A stretch of 64,000 bases of DNA from Amycolatopsis eburnea (GCF_003937945.1 NZ_RSEC01000032.1:434001-498000); one strand, 5' to 3'; counted from the stretch's first letter, positions 33,010 to 42,352 are shown. Made by a program: numbers and translations. Notes: generated by a model not told the origin, from the letters alone.

Positions 33010-34452
33010 CTAACGGTCGGTCTCGTCCGGCTCGACGTCGCCGCAGGTCTCGGTGCCTCTGGTCACAGCTTCGTCCGGCTCGGCGTCGCTTTCACGTGAA
33101 AGCTCCGCTTCTTCATCGGCGTCGCTTTCACGTGAAAGCGACGCGTCCTCGCCGGGTTCTTCGTCTGGTTCGTTCTCTTCGGAGGATTCGAGTTCTTCGA
33201 TCGCTTCGGCCGCTTCTTCGACGTCGACCTCGTCGGCGTCTTCGAAGGCTTCGTTGTCTTCGAGCGCCTCCGGCGGCGGCGCGGGCGGCTCGTGCTCGCC
33301 CGTGAAGAACGCGACGAACGACCCCGGGATGACGATCCAGCAGAACGCGACGACGGACGCGACCCCCACCGGCACGCTCACCGGGTCGAACGGGCCGTCG
33401 CCGAGCCGCCCGCCGGCCAGCGTGCCGAGCAGGACGCAGCCGAGCGCGACGACCGCGCCGGCCACCGCGACCGCGCGGATGCGCTGCGCCGGGTCGGCGT
33501 CGACCTTGCGCAGCGACCAGCCGACCAGCGCGCCGGCCGCCGCGGGCAGCACGAGCAGGGCGGGCCACCAGGCCGCGTGGTGCTCGGGCAGGCCGCCGAG
33601 CAGGGGGACGCCGGGCACGGCGCCGCCGCGGTAGCCGAACATCCCGACGTTCAGGTCGCCGATCGAGAACCCGGGCCCGGTGACGAAGGACAGCGCGGCG
33701 GCGACGGCGTTCGGCAGGTAGAGCACCGACAGCAGGAAGAGCCCGAAGCTGGCGCCGAAGGCGGGCTCGTAGATGTCGGACACGGTCGCCCACGACACCG
33801 CGGTCGCGACGGTGAACACCACGGCACCGCAGGCCACGAGCACCGCGAAGCCCAGCGCGCCGGCCCGGAGCCCGCGCAGGGCGAGGGGGTCGAGGCGGTC
33901 CGCGACGAAGTCCGGCAGCCCGCAGGACCGGGTGAGACCGGCGGAGGCGGCCACCGCGGCGAGCAGCCCGGGGACGGCGAAGGCGGCCAGCGGGTTCGCC
34001 GACACCGCCGAACCCCGCGTGCCGAGCGCGATGGCCAGCCCGAACCCGGCGTGCGCGCCGGTGATCGTGAGCAGTACGGGGAGCGCTTCGCGGACCGAGC
34101 GGCAGCCGAGGCGCTGGGCGGCGCCGGCCGCGGTCCGCGCCGCCAGCAGGGCCGCGCCGAGCGTCGGCAGCAGCGGCAGCACGCCGAGCGGGTGCCCGCC
34201 GAAGCCGAGCTGGACCTGGTGCGCGGCGAGCCAGCCGGGCGCGGCGGCCAGCAGCACGCCGGTGCCGGAGAAGACGGTGCGGTCGGCGGTGAGCGCGACC
34301 AGGGTCAGCGCGGTCGCGACGGCGGCGTAGCCGGTGACCAGCGGGCCGAGGGCGGCGGCGAGCAACACCCGCACCCGCGCCGCCCGGGAGAGTCCGACGT
34401 CGGGATCGAGGTCGCTCACCGGCTCCTCGCGGGCGTCGGTGAGCAGGTCCAT
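33010..34452 (-). CDS. perM: PerM-like cell-division membrane protein (DUF6350)
   Basis: A 480-residue protein with about ten hydrophobic spans, an early GFGGHPLGVLPLLPTLGAALLA motif and GMFGYRGGAVPG. The C-terminal 90 residues are strongly acidic (EDNEAFEDADEVDVEEAAEA). The gene order with purN/purH and the DUF5336 gene equals Rv0954-Rv0957, so it is the PerM counterpart, which supports division under stress in mycobacteria. Within the acidic tail two TTTCACGTGAAA palindromes encode repeated LSRESDA. ATG 34452 is favoured by CAGGGT 7 nt upstream; GTG 34461 is possible. Confidence 0.87.
   Translation of the reverse strand: MDLLTDAREEPVSDLDPDVGLSRAARVRVLLAAALGPLVTGYAAVATALTLVALTADRTVFSGTGVLLAAAPGWLAAHQVQLGFGGHPLGVLPLLPTLGAALLAARTAAGAAQRLGCRSVREALPVLLTITGAHAGFGLAIALGTRGSAVSANPLAAFAVPGLLAAVAASAGLTRSCGLPDFVADRLDPLALRGLRAGALGFAVLVACGAVVFTVATAVSWATVSDIYEPAFGASFGLFLLSVLYLPNAVAAALSFVTGPGFSIGDLNVGMFGYRGGAVPGVPLLGGLPEHHAAWWPALLVLPAAAGALVGWSLRKVDADPAQRIRAVAVAGAVVALGCVLLGTLAGGRLGDGPFDPVSVPVGVASVVAFCWIVIPGSFVAFFTGEHEPPAPPPEALEDNEAFEDADEVDVEEAAEAIEELESSEENEPDEEPGEDASLSRESDADEEAELSRESDAEPDEAVTRGTETCGDVEPDETDR
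33088..33144. repeat. Two TTTCACGTGAAA palindromes inside the perM coding sequence
   Basis: A 16-bp perfect palindrome (33088-33103) and a 26-bp perfect palindrome (33119-33144), both centred on CACGTG, start about 30 bases apart. The same core forms the terminator at 14278-14295. In the perM frame each encodes LSRESDA, so the elements are in-frame and tolerated within the acidic tail. Confidence 0.85.
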
Positions 34453-34556
34453 GATCCGCACCCTGACATCCGGGCTGGTCCGACCGGGTGAGCCACGCCG
34501 CCGCCGACGGGAGTGGGGAAGCTAACCCACCCGGTCGAGTAACCCCTGAAGTGCAA

Positions 34557-34593
34557 AACACCCGCTGTGACACTCAGCGTCACAGCGGGTGTT
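34557..34593 (-). terminator. Terminator of the DUF5336 gene
   Basis: A perfect 15-bp stem (34557-34571 with 34579-34593) and a 7-base loop, 14 bases past the stop of the DUF5336 gene. Confidence 0.85.
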
Positions 34594-34606
34594 CCGACGG
34601 ACCGCG

Positions 34607-35392
34607 TCAGTTCGACTTGCCGAAGCCACCGGGCGGGGTGCCCGGGTTGTCCGACGGCGGCTGCTGGAAGAACGAGCCCTGCTGCGGGGCGTACGTCGTG
34701 GCCTGCTGCCCCGGCGGCGGCGTGGTCGACGGCGGGTTCGGCGAGCCGTACTGACCCGGCTGCGAGAACGGCGCCGACGGCTCGCCGGTCTGGGCGACCG
34801 GGCCCGGGCCGTGGCCCGGCTGGCCGAACTGCTGACCCGGCTGACCGTACTGCTGCTGCTGGCCGGGCTGGCCGTACTGCTGCTGGCCGCCGTAGGACGG
34901 CGCGGCGGGCTTCGGCGACGGCGGCTTGATCACGTCGTGCTCGATGAGCAGCGCGCCGACCGCGGCCGCCGCCTGCAGGAACGCCAGGATCAGGATGACG
35001 ATGACGACACCCGGCGTCGTCTGCAGGCCGATCAGCGTGTCCAGGACGTCGAGCGCGCCGAGCACGCTGAACAGCGCCGCGAACGGCAGCGTCCGCGGCC
35101 CCTTCGGCAGCACGTGGAGCGCGGCGAGCAGACCGCCACCGAGCAGGAAGGCCCCGCCGAGGCCGACTTCGCCGGTGTCGACGAACCCGAGGAAGTACTC
35201 CACGAGGCTGATGCCGGTGACGACCAGGGCGAGCAGCAGCGGCAGGTTCTGCGGCAGGCCCGCCGGGCCGGACCCCGAGGGCGCCGGGGCCGAGTGCTGC
35301 TGCTGGGGGAAGCCACCGGTGGGCGGCGGTCCGGGGGGCTGCTGGCCGCCACCCTGCTGGGGGTAGCCAGGCCCGCCGCTGGGGAAGGTCAT
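34607..35392 (-). CDS. DUF5336 membrane protein (34-kDa antigen family)
   Basis: A 261-residue protein with a Gly/Pro/Gln-rich N-terminus, four hydrophobic spans (LPLLLALVVTGISLVEYFLGF; GLGGAFLLGGGLLAALHVLP; LPFAALFSVLGALDVLDTLIGL; GVVIVILILAFLQAAAAVGALL) and a long Pro/Gln/Gly-rich tail with YGQPGQQ repeats. This is the layout of the mycobacterial 34-kDa antigen family, and it sits beside perM as Rv0954 does. Its role is unknown, possibly in growth or division. ATG 35392 has GGAG 8 bases upstream. Confidence 0.85.
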   Translation of the reverse strand: MTFPSGGPGYPQQGGGQQPPGPPPTGGFPQQQHSAPAPSGSGPAGLPQNLPLLLALVVTGISLVEYFLGFVDTGEVGLGGAFLLGGGLLAALHVLPKGPRTLPFAALFSVLGALDVLDTLIGLQTTPGVVIVILILAFLQAAAAVGALLIEHDVIKPPSPKPAAPSYGGQQQYGQPGQQQQYGQPGQQFGQPGHGPGPVAQTGEPSAPFSQPGQYGSPNPPSTTPPPGQQATTYAPQQGSFFQQPPSDNPGTPPGGFGKSN

Positions 35393-35545
35393 CGGATGCA
35401 CTCCTGTCGGTTCGACCGGCACTCCGGGGCACGCGGGCACCCGGGGGAAGACGAGGCGGCTTGTGTGCGCAGAACGCTAGCGCACTCTCAAGCCCTCAGC
35501 CCACCAGACGCGTGAATCCCTCCGGAGGTTTCGTACCCGGACGCA

Positions 35546-35580
35546 GTAGAGCCGGGCACCTTGTGGGTGCCCGGCTCTAC
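35546..35580 (-). terminator. Terminator of the sucCD operon
   Basis: A 15-bp perfect stem (35546-35560 with 35566-35580) and a 5-base loop, about 20 bases beyond the sucD stop. Confidence 0.85.
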
Positions 35581-35599
35581 CAGCGGTTACACGCAGTCG

Positions 35600-36490
35600 T
35601 CAGCCGAGGCTGTTGTACAGCTCACGCGCGAGGACGGCGGTCTCGCTCGGGGTCTTGCCGACCTTGACGCCGGCGGCCTCGAGGGCCTCCTTCTTCGCGG
35701 CGGCCGTGCCGGAGGAGCCCGACACGATGGCGCCCGCGTGGCCCATGGTCTTGCCCTCGGGCGCGGTGAAGCCCGCGACGTAACCGACGACCGGCTTCGT
35801 CACGTTCTCCTTGATGTAGGCCGCGGCGCGCTCTTCGGCGTCGCCACCGATCTCGCCGATCATCACGATGACCTTGGTCTCGGGGTCCGCCTCGAACGCC
35901 TCGAGGGCGTCGATGTGCGTGGTGCCGATGATGGGGTCACCACCGATGCCGACCGCGGTGGAGAAGCCGATGTCCCGCAGCTCGTACATCATCTGGTAGG
36001 TCAGCGTGCCGGACTTCGACACGAGGCCGATCTGGCCCGGGCCGGAGATGTCGGCCGGGATGATGCCGGCGTTCGACTTGCCGGGGCTGATCACGCCGGG
36101 GCAGTTCGGGCCGATGATCCGGGTCTTGTTGCCCTTCGCCACCGCGTGCGCCCAGAAGTAGGCGGAGTCGTGCACCGGGATGCCCTCGGTGATGACCACG
36201 GCGAGCGGGATCTCGGCGTCGATCGCCTCGAGGACCGCGTCCTTGGCGAACTTCGGCGGCACGAAGATGACCGACACGTCGGCGCCGGTCTCCTTGATCG
36301 CCTCCTCGACGGTGCCGAAGACCTTGAGGTCCTTGCCCTCGATGGTGACGGTCTGGCCGGCCTTGCGGGCGTTGACGCCACCCACGATGTTCGTGCCGGA
36401 CTTCAGCATCTTGGTCGCGTGCTTCGTGCCTTCGGAGCCGGTGAGCCCCTGGACGATGACCTTGCTGTTCTCGTTGATGAAGATCGACAT
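35600..36490 (-). CDS. sucD: Succinyl-CoA synthetase alpha subunit
   Basis: TCA-cycle ligase subunit that binds CoA and carries the phospho-His. The 296-residue product has [19 protein letters not shown] (CoA-binding fold), [14 protein letters not shown], and [17 protein letters not shown]. The active-site His is in [24 protein letters not shown] 36490 lies one base after the sucC stop; a GTG at 36499 would overlap it. Transcribed with sucC. Confidence 0.97.
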   Translation of the reverse strand: MSIFINENSKVIVQGLTGSEGTKHATKMLKSGTNIVGGVNARKAGQTVTIEGKDLKVFGTVEEAIKETGADVSVIFVPPKFAKDAVLEAIDAEIPLAVVITEGIPVHDSAYFWAHAVAKGNKTRIIGPNCPGVISPGKSNAGIIPADISGPGQIGLVSKSGTLTYQMMYELRDIGFSTAVGIGGDPIIGTTHIDALEAFEADPETKVIVMIGEIGGDAEERAAAYIKENVTKPVVGYVAGFTAPEGKTMGHAGAIVSGSSGTAAAKKEALEAAGVKVGKTPSETAVLARELYNSLG

Positions 36491-36491
36491 C

Positions 36492-37661
36492 TCACGCACC
36501 TGCCGCGGCGAGCTCGGCAGCCTTGTCGGCCGCGTTGTCCATTGTGTCCACCACGGTGACCAGCGGGTGGTTCGCGTCCGCCAGGATCTTGCGACCCTCC
36601 ACGACGTTGTTGCCGTCCAGGCGGACGACCAGCGGCTTGCTGGCCTCGTCGCCCAGGATCTTCAGCGCCTCGACGATGCCGTTCGCCACCGCGTCGCAGG
36701 CGGTGATGCCGCCGAAGACGTTGACGAAGACGCTCTTCACGTCGGTGTCGTTGAGGATGACGTCCAGCCCGGCCGCCATGACCTCGGCCGACGCGCCGCC
36801 GCCGATGTCGAGGAAGTTCGCCGGCTTCACGCCGCCGTGCTTCTCGCCCGCGTACGCCACGACGTCCAAAGTGGACATGACGAGGCCCGCGCCGTTGCCG
36901 ATGATGCCGACCTGGCCGTCGAGCTTGACGTAGTTGAGGTTCTTGGCCTTGGCCTTCGCCTCGAGCGGGTTCTCGGCTTCCTTGTCCACCAGGGCCTCGT
37001 GGCCCGGCTGGCGGAAGTCCGCGTTCTCGTCGAGGGTGACCTTGCCGTCGAGGGCGATGATCTTGTCCTGCGGGTCGCGGACCAGCGGGTTGACCTCGAC
37101 CAGGGTGGCGTCCTCGGAGACGAAGGTCTCCCAGAGCTTCACGACCACGTCGGCGGCTTCGTCGATGATCTCGGCCGGGAAGTTGCCGGCCTTCAGGATC
37201 TCGAGCGCCTTCGCCTTGTCGACGCCGGCGATCGCGTCGACCGGGATCTTCGCGAGCGCGTCGGGCCGCTCGACCGCGAGCTGCTCGATCTCCATGCCGC
37301 CCTCGGCTGACGCCATCGCCAGGAACGTGCGGTTCGCGCGGTCCAGCAGGAAGGAGAAGTAGTACTCGGACGCGATGTCCGAAGCTTCGGCCACGAGCAC
37401 GCGGCGCGTGATGTGGCCCTTGATGTCGAGGCCGAGGATGGCTTCCGCCTTCTCCTTCGCCTCGTCGGGCGTCTGGGCCAGCTTGACGCCGCCCGCCTTG
37501 CCGCGGCCGCCGACCTTCACCTGCGCCTTGACGACGACCTGGTTGCCGATCTGCTCCGCGGCGGTCTTGGCTTCTTCGGGGGTGCTAGCCACCGAGCCCG
37601 GCAGAACCGGTACTCCGTGGGCGGCGAAGAGATCCCTCGCCTGGTACTCGTAGAGGTCCAC
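36492..37661 (-). CDS. sucC: Succinyl-CoA synthetase beta subunit
   Basis: ATP-grasp subunit that binds nucleotide and Mg and pairs with SucD. The 389-residue product begins [22 protein letters not shown], with [21 protein letters not shown] in the ATP-grasp region and [18 protein letters not shown] plus [20 protein letters not shown] near the C-terminus. GTG 37661 was chosen because the conserved family N-terminus begins there and GGAG lies just upstream; the frame is open to 37688. Confidence 0.96.
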   Translation of the reverse strand: MDLYEYQARDLFAAHGVPVLPGSVASTPEEAKTAAEQIGNQVVVKAQVKVGGRGKAGGVKLAQTPDEAKEKAEAILGLDIKGHITRRVLVAEASDIASEYYFSFLLDRANRTFLAMASAEGGMEIEQLAVERPDALAKIPVDAIAGVDKAKALEILKAGNFPAEIIDEAADVVVKLWETFVSEDATLVEVNPLVRDPQDKIIALDGKVTLDENADFRQPGHEALVDKEAENPLEAKAKAKNLNYVKLDGQVGIIGNGAGLVMSTLDVVAYAGEKHGGVKPANFLDIGGGASAEVMAAGLDVILNDTDVKSVFVNVFGGITACDAVANGIVEALKILGDEASKPLVVRLDGNNVVEGRKILADANHPLVTVVDTMDNAADKAAELAAAGA

Positions 37662-37793
37662 TACTCCAGTCTCCTGACGACACGCCACTGTGGTGGTCCG
37701 CGTTACCGGACCGCGCTGTCGGACCAGTCGAGGTTAGCGACCTGCGTGAACGGCGGGGACTCCGCACCTGGTGAAGTCGGTCACCGTACGCGG

Positions 37794-38087
37794 TCAGACG
37801 GTGTTCTCGCGGTGTGAGACCGCCCACCGGAGGGCTTTTTCCGGGGTGGTGAAGACGCGGAAACCGGTCAGCGCGCCTTCGAGTTCCGCCGACGGCGGGG
37901 CGCCGAGGACGCCGATCGCGTCGGGGTCTTCCTGCTCGGCGGTGCGCAGGATCTGCTCTTCGGTGGCCAGGGGTCCGGCGTGGACGACCTCGACGCCTTC
38001 GTCGCGCAGGAGCCGGCCCAGCGCGGTGGCGGCGGGATCGGGACGGGCGAACTCGACGAGCAGCACCCGGAGGCGGTCACGCGCCAC
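37794..38087 (-). CDS. Small protein with cobalamin-binding-type Rossmann fold
   Basis: A 97-residue protein, RVLLVEFARPDPAATALGRLLRDEGVEVVHAGPLATEEQILRTAEQEDPDAIGVLG, that looks like the mutase-type B12-binding domain. However, the DxHxxG cobalamin ligand motif is missing (ARPDPAA in that place), so B12 binding is doubtful. The start is taken at GTG 38087, supported by an almost exact copy of the surrounding 27 bases at the end of the next gene (see repeat at 38075-38262); the frame extends to GTG 38141. Confidence 0.65.
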   Translation of the reverse strand: MARDRLRVLLVEFARPDPAATALGRLLRDEGVEVVHAGPLATEEQILRTAEQEDPDAIGVLGAPPSAELEGALTGFRVFTTPEKALRWAVSHRENTV

Positions 38088-38262
38088 GGCGTCCGCCTGC
38101 GGGACGGGTGGCGGCCCGGCCCGGCCGCGACGCGGTCTCACGGCGGCGTCCGCCCGCGGGGTGCTTCACGGTGGCGGCCAGGCTCGGCCGCGATGGGGTC
38201 TCACGGCGGCGCCCACCGGTGGCGGGTGCGATCCGGTCACGCGCCACGGCGTCCGCCCGCGG
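38075..38262. repeat. Duplicated gene-junction sequence and 63-bp tandem repeats
   Basis: GGTCACGCGCCACGGCGTCC and eight further bases occur at 38075-38102 and again at 38235-38262 with one mismatch. Between them two imperfect 63-bp units repeat (starting near 38108 and 38171). The copy at the right overlaps the stop of the large membrane protein and the copy at the left overlaps the start of the B12-like gene. Confidence 0.75.
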
Positions 38263-40018
38263 CGGCCAGCGCGGCCGCGATCAGCAGGGCGACCGCGGCG
38301 GCGAGGGCGAGCCAGAACCCGGTCGAGGGGCTCGCGCCGCCGAGCGTCCCGCCGACGAGCGGGAGCTCCGCGGCGTGCAGGCCGGTGAGGACGGCGGCGC
38401 CGGTCAGCAGGGCGGCCGCGGGCTTCGGCCGGGACCGCAGCGCGAGCGCGGCCGCGCCGACGACCGCCACGGCGGCGGTCAGCAGCCCCCACGACGGGGT
38501 GTCGAAGTCCGACCACAGCCCGGCGGCGACGTAGCCGGGCACGGTGAAGACGGGCAGCCCGAACCCGGCGACGGCCAGCACGGCCCCGGCGACGACGGGC
38601 GTCAGCACGTTCTTGTCCGGCTCGGCGGCGTTCCCGGCGTCTTCGCGTTCGACGACCCCGGTCCCGGCGGCGGCGAGCGCGGTCAGCGCCGCGAGCACGA
38701 GCGCGGCGAACGTCCAGGCGGCGCCGGCGCCGAGGTCGTAGGTGAAGGCGGGGGCGGCGGTGCCCCCGAAGCCGCCGAGGTTGCCGGCCTGGGTGGCGGT
38801 CAGCGCGGTGTTGAGGACGGCCGTGCCGGCGAGGACGATGCCGGCCCAGAGGAGCCCGAGCAGCGGCCGCGCGCCGGGAGCGGTCTTGGGGACGAGGACG
38901 CCGAGCGCGGCCACGGCCAGCACGACGGCGGCGACGAGCAGGAACCAGCGAGCCGGGCTTTCGGCGGCGGCGCTGACCGGCGCGGTGGCCCCGGGGTTCA
39001 GCGCGGTGACCGCGACCTGCGGCGCGAAGCTCCCGATCACCGCGGCGACCGCCGTGGCGAGGCCGAGCAGGCCGGTGACGAGCCGCCACCAGAAGAGGCC
39101 GGGGATCTTGAGGTCGGCTTCATCCTGCGCGGGCCGTTCGGTGAGCCGGGTGAAGGCGAGCGCGCCTATGACAGCCGTCATAAGGAGGACGAGGACAGGC
39201 CCCCAGGTGACGCCGAGGTCGTCGCGCAGGAGCCCGGCGAGCACGGGCGGCACGGCGACGCCGAACGCACCGGCGGCCAGCCCGAGCAGCGCCCCGCGCG
39301 CGGTCCGTTCGGCGGGCGCGGCGAGCGCGAGCGCGGCGGCCAGCGGAAGGGCGGCGGCGAGCAGCAGGTACCCGGCGAGGGCGGGCCACGGTCCTTCGAA
39401 GGACGCGCGCGCGAGGAGGAAGCCGTTCGTGGCGGACACGGGAGCGGTCAGCACCCCGACCGACGCGGCGACGGCGAGCAACGGCGCGAGCAGCCGCCAC
39501 CGCCGCCGTTCGGGCTCCTCCCCGGTCCGGCTCGCCCGCCAGGCCGCGACCCCGGCGGCCGCGGTGAGCAGGTGCCCGGCGATCAGCAGCCAGAACCCGG
39601 CACCGACGGCCGACCCACCGACGAACCGATCGGCGAGGTAGAGCTCCGGCCGGACGGCGAGCGGCCCGTTGACGGCGAACTGGAGGTCGAGCACCAGCCG
39701 CCCGGGCGCGAGCGCGGCTAGCCCCAGCACGATCCCGCCGGCCAGCGCGGGCCGTTTCCCGGCGGCCACGATCGCGGCGACGACGGGAGCCAGCGCGAGC
39801 ACGGCCAGCCAGGGCCAGCTGGTGAACCCCGGACCGGCGTCCGGGGAGACGTGGGCAAGGGCACCGGCGGCGAGAGCGACGGCACCGGCCGCGGCGAGGC
39901 CGAGGGCGACGGTCTGGGGGCGGTCGGCTTCGGCCCAGGCCTGCTCGCCGGCCGGAGGGGCCTGGCGAGCCGGGGAGCCGGGGGCGCTTCGGCCTGGGGG
40001 TTCTGAGCGTGGGGGCAT
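38237..40018 (-). CDS. Large polytopic membrane protein
   Basis: A 593-residue protein with a Pro-rich cytosolic start (MPPRSEPPGRSAPGSPARQAPP) and about sixteen Ala/Leu-rich hydrophobic segments; no catalytic motif or transporter signature is visible. Such Ala-rich multispan proteins beside sucC/B12-like genes are common in actinomycetes, function unknown. ATG 40018 was chosen because the residues before it lack coding character. Its stop lies within a duplicated sequence (38235-38262). Confidence 0.75.
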   Translation of the reverse strand: MPPRSEPPGRSAPGSPARQAPPAGEQAWAEADRPQTVALGLAAAGAVALAAGALAHVSPDAGPGFTSWPWLAVLALAPVVAAIVAAGKRPALAGGIVLGLAALAPGRLVLDLQFAVNGPLAVRPELYLADRFVGGSAVGAGFWLLIAGHLLTAAAGVAAWRASRTGEEPERRRWRLLAPLLAVAASVGVLTAPVSATNGFLLARASFEGPWPALAGYLLLAAALPLAAALALAAPAERTARGALLGLAAGAFGVAVPPVLAGLLRDDLGVTWGPVLVLLMTAVIGALAFTRLTERPAQDEADLKIPGLFWWRLVTGLLGLATAVAAVIGSFAPQVAVTALNPGATAPVSAAAESPARWFLLVAAVVLAVAALGVLVPKTAPGARPLLGLLWAGIVLAGTAVLNTALTATQAGNLGGFGGTAAPAFTYDLGAGAAWTFAALVLAALTALAAAGTGVVEREDAGNAAEPDKNVLTPVVAGAVLAVAGFGLPVFTVPGYVAAGLWSDFDTPSWGLLTAAVAVVGAAALALRSRPKPAAALLTGAAVLTGLHAAELPLVGGTLGGASPSTGFWLALAAAVALLIAAALAAAGGRRGA

Positions 40019-40938
40019 TGCGGGCGACGCTAGCAAGGTTGGGCCGGGTGGGAGGTGTCGGCGGGGCGCGAGTCGGCGAACGGGCCGGGAGGGGTGACGG
40101 GAGTTTCGGGGAGCGGGCACGGGCGCGACGGCGCGGAGGGGCACTGGGAGGCCGATGAGGGGACGGTTACCCGGTGCGGTGCCGGGGCTCGAGCGGTCCC
40201 CGACGAGGTCAGTCGAGATCGACCGGCGGTGCGGCAGCCCACCGGGAAGCCGATGTGGCCGGACGGATCAGCGACACCGCCAGCGGGATGGCCGGCAAGC
40301 CCCACCGGAGCACTGATGGGCAGACGAGCCGGAGCGACGGGTCGAGCCACCGGAGAGACCGCCGGGATCTCGGGCGCAGATGCCTCTCGTGCGACCAAAG
40401 ACGTGACGTTGCGGGCCCCGTTCGCGACCGAAGACCGGCGCACAAGGGGGCAAATCGGACGCACAACCGCGATCTTGGCGACTCAGTCGGCGAGCGGTTC
40501 TCCGGCGTCGACGAACGGTCGAGTTCGGGCGCTGCGAGATGGGGCTCCGTCAGCGAAGGGAGCGTCCACAACCGACTCAAGGGAGTCGAAGATGCTTAAA
40601 CATCCCCTGGCAAACGCTTATTCCGGCCTCCGGACCCCTCCACAGCGTTGGCGGTCCTGAACCGGCCGCAAGAGCTGTAAGGCAAGTCACAACCAATGCA
40701 GTAAACCCCTTCTAACTTTGGGTAATTCCCACAGGTGAGCGTCACCCGCTCGCCACTCGATTGGCCGACCGCCAGGGCAGATCTTGCCGACAGCGGTACC
40801 CCTTCGTTACTGTCCCGGGGTCCCCATTACAGTCAGGTCACGAAGTAGGACGCCGAGCGAACCGCCCCCGAGGTTGGCTCACCGGGTTCCCCCGCCCGCA
40901 GTCCTCGACCCGGCTCCCCGACGATGGAAGGCCCTGTC
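40019..40938. other. Long gene-free region before the M23 peptidase
   Basis: About 920 bases without a convincing gene. The longest frame (40055-40660, plus strand) has only about 70 percent G/C at third positions, well below real genes here, so it was not called. An AT-richer patch (about 40590-40850, with CTTCTAACTTTGGGTAATTC) precedes the peptidase and probably holds its promoter and a long leader. I looked for a c-di-AMP (ydaO) riboswitch, common before such genes, but could not find the conserved GGGGUGAAUC-type core. Confidence 0.4.
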
Positions 40939-41751
40939 TTGGCTTCACACCGCTCCCCCGGCGGCCAAGCTCCTTCCCCGGCATTGAAGGACGCACTGGA
41001 AGGTGCGGTCGTTCGTGTCCGGGGTGCGCACCGCATCGCCCCGCCCTCCTCGGCCCTTCGTGGCCGGGTCGTAGTTGCCGCTGTCGCGGCCGGAGCGTTC
41101 GCTGCCGCAGCGGCAGGACAGACCCTCAAGACCGTCACGGACTCCGACGCCGCCGTCACGCCGCTGGCCAACAGCCAGGACGCCAGCGCTTCGCTGACCG
41201 CGGGAGGTGCGGGCTCCGGGGGCGCCCCCGAGCTCCTGCCGACCGGCCACGCCGTCGACGCTTCCGCCGAGGCCGCGAAGATCGCGGACTCCGCCTCCGT
41301 CACGCAGGCCCGTGAGCAGCGTGAAGCCGACGCCGCCCGGAAGGCCGCCGAAGAAGCCGCTCGCCCCAAGACCTGCCTCCCGGCCCACGGGACCTTCACC
41401 TCGGGCTTCGGTGCCCGGTGGGGCACGAGCCACCTCGGCATCGACATCGCCAACTCGATCGGCACCCCGATCTACGCCGCCTCCGACGGCACCGTGATCG
41501 AGGCTGGCCCGGCCAGCGGCTTCGGCCTCTGGGTGCGCGTCCAGCTCGACGACGGCACGATCCAGGTCTACGGCCACATGAACAGCTTCTCCGTCAAGGA
41601 GGGGCAGAAGGTCAAGTGCGGCCAGCAGATCGCCGAGATCGGCAACCGCGGTCAGAGCACCGGTCCGCACCTGCACTTCGAGGTGTGGCAGAACGGCACG
41701 AAGAAGATCGACCCCCGGCCCTGGCTGGCCGCGCGCGGCATCGTCCTCTGA
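40939..41751 (+). CDS. M23 family metallopeptidase (peptidoglycan endopeptidase)
   Basis: A 270-residue exported cell-wall hydrolase. It has a charged N-terminus, a hydrophobic segment (GRVVVAAVAAGAFAAAAAGQTL) acting as signal anchor, an Ala/Glu-rich coiled region (AREQREADAARKAAEEAA), and an M23 domain with FGARWGTSHLGIDIANSIGTPIYAASDG (His/Asp zinc ligands), VYGHMNSFSV and STGPHLHFEVW (HxH). It cleaves peptidoglycan cross-bridges or stem peptides. TTG 40939 is chosen because GGAAGG precedes it by 7 bases; ATG 40924 is in frame but has no site. Confidence 0.9.
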   Translation: MASHRSPGGQAPSPALKDALEGAVVRVRGAHRIAPPSSALRGRVVVAAVAAGAFAAAAAGQTLKTVTDSDAAVTPLANSQDASASLTAGGAGSGGAPELLPTGHAVDASAEAAKIADSASVTQAREQREADAARKAAEEAARPKTCLPAHGTFTSGFGARWGTSHLGIDIANSIGTPIYAASDGTVIEAGPASGFGLWVRVQLDDGTIQVYGHMNSFSVKEGQKVKCGQQIAEIGNRGQSTGPHLHFEVWQNGTKKIDPRPWLAARGIVL

Positions 41752-41778
41752 GCCACCTGCTCCCTCCGCACCACTCCG

Positions 41779-41801
41779 GCCCGGCAGCACGGCTGCCGGG
41801 C
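41779..41801 (+). terminator. Hairpin terminator after the M23 gene
   Basis: A 9-bp perfect stem GCCCGGCAG/CTGCCGGGC with a 5-base loop, 28 bases beyond the stop. Confidence 0.6.
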
Positions 41802-41941
41802 ACACGGGAAGACCGGTCGTAGAGCCGAGATTCGCCGTCGACGGCACGAGCCGCGCAGCGACGCCGGAACCCACCGGGACACCCAGAACCTCGACGAGGC
41901 CGAGAAAAACCCGCCACAGGCGCCTCAGCGCCCGAAACGCG

Positions 41942-42334
41942 CTAGCGCTGCCCGCCCGGCAGACGGCGGATGAAGTAGGCCACCGCGACCTGCCACACCG
42001 TGCACAGCTCCGCCGGCCGCCGCACGGGCAGCCAGCCCCAGGGCGCGGCTCGCCCGGCGCCCCCCGCGGAGCGGACACGCGCGGCGCTGCGAGCTCTCGT
42101 CGTCCAGCGGCGTCCCCGGCCGCAGGTGACGCAGTGCCCGTCCGCGCCCAGCTCGTGCTGCCTGAGCAGCGCTCGCCAAGCGGCAGCCAGCCGGCACGCC
42201 TCCGCTCCCGCACGCGGGGCGGTTCCTGAGGCCCCCGAAGGCTCCCGACCCCGATCGGAAACCGTTGCCCGCAGGACTCCCCGCAGGTGGTTTTGTACCC
42301 CTTCGGCCAGCAGGTGAAACAGCACCGCGTCCAC
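41942..42334 (-). CDS. Small unknown protein behind a LexA box
   Basis: A 130-residue protein. Its N-terminal part is helical (MDAVLFHLLAEGVQNHLRGVL), a central motif RALLRQHELGADGHCVTCGRGRRW contains one CxxC, and a third Cys lies in AELCTVWQVAVAYFIRRLPGG, suggesting a small zinc or disulfide site. The pattern (LLRxH...GxCxxCG...C.VW..A..YF.RRLP) recalls short uncharacterised Pseudonocardiaceae proteins (from memory). GTG 42334 has GGAGGGGG 9 bases upstream. A perfect LexA box at 42353-42368 lies immediately upstream, so it should be damage-inducible. Confidence 0.7.
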   Translation of the reverse strand: MDAVLFHLLAEGVQNHLRGVLRATVSDRGREPSGASGTAPRAGAEACRLAAAWRALLRQHELGADGHCVTCGRGRRWTTRARSAARVRSAGGAGRAAPWGWLPVRRPAELCTVWQVAVAYFIRRLPGGQR

Positions 42335-42352
42335 ACCACACTACCCCCTCCG

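Noticed and set aside
40055..40660. 201-codon open frame
   Set aside because: Third-position G/C of about 70 percent is too low for a gene here and no ribosome site is present.
40690..40923. ydaO (c-di-AMP) riboswitch before the M23 gene
   Set aside because: The expected core GGGGUGAAUC-like segment was not found on the plus strand.
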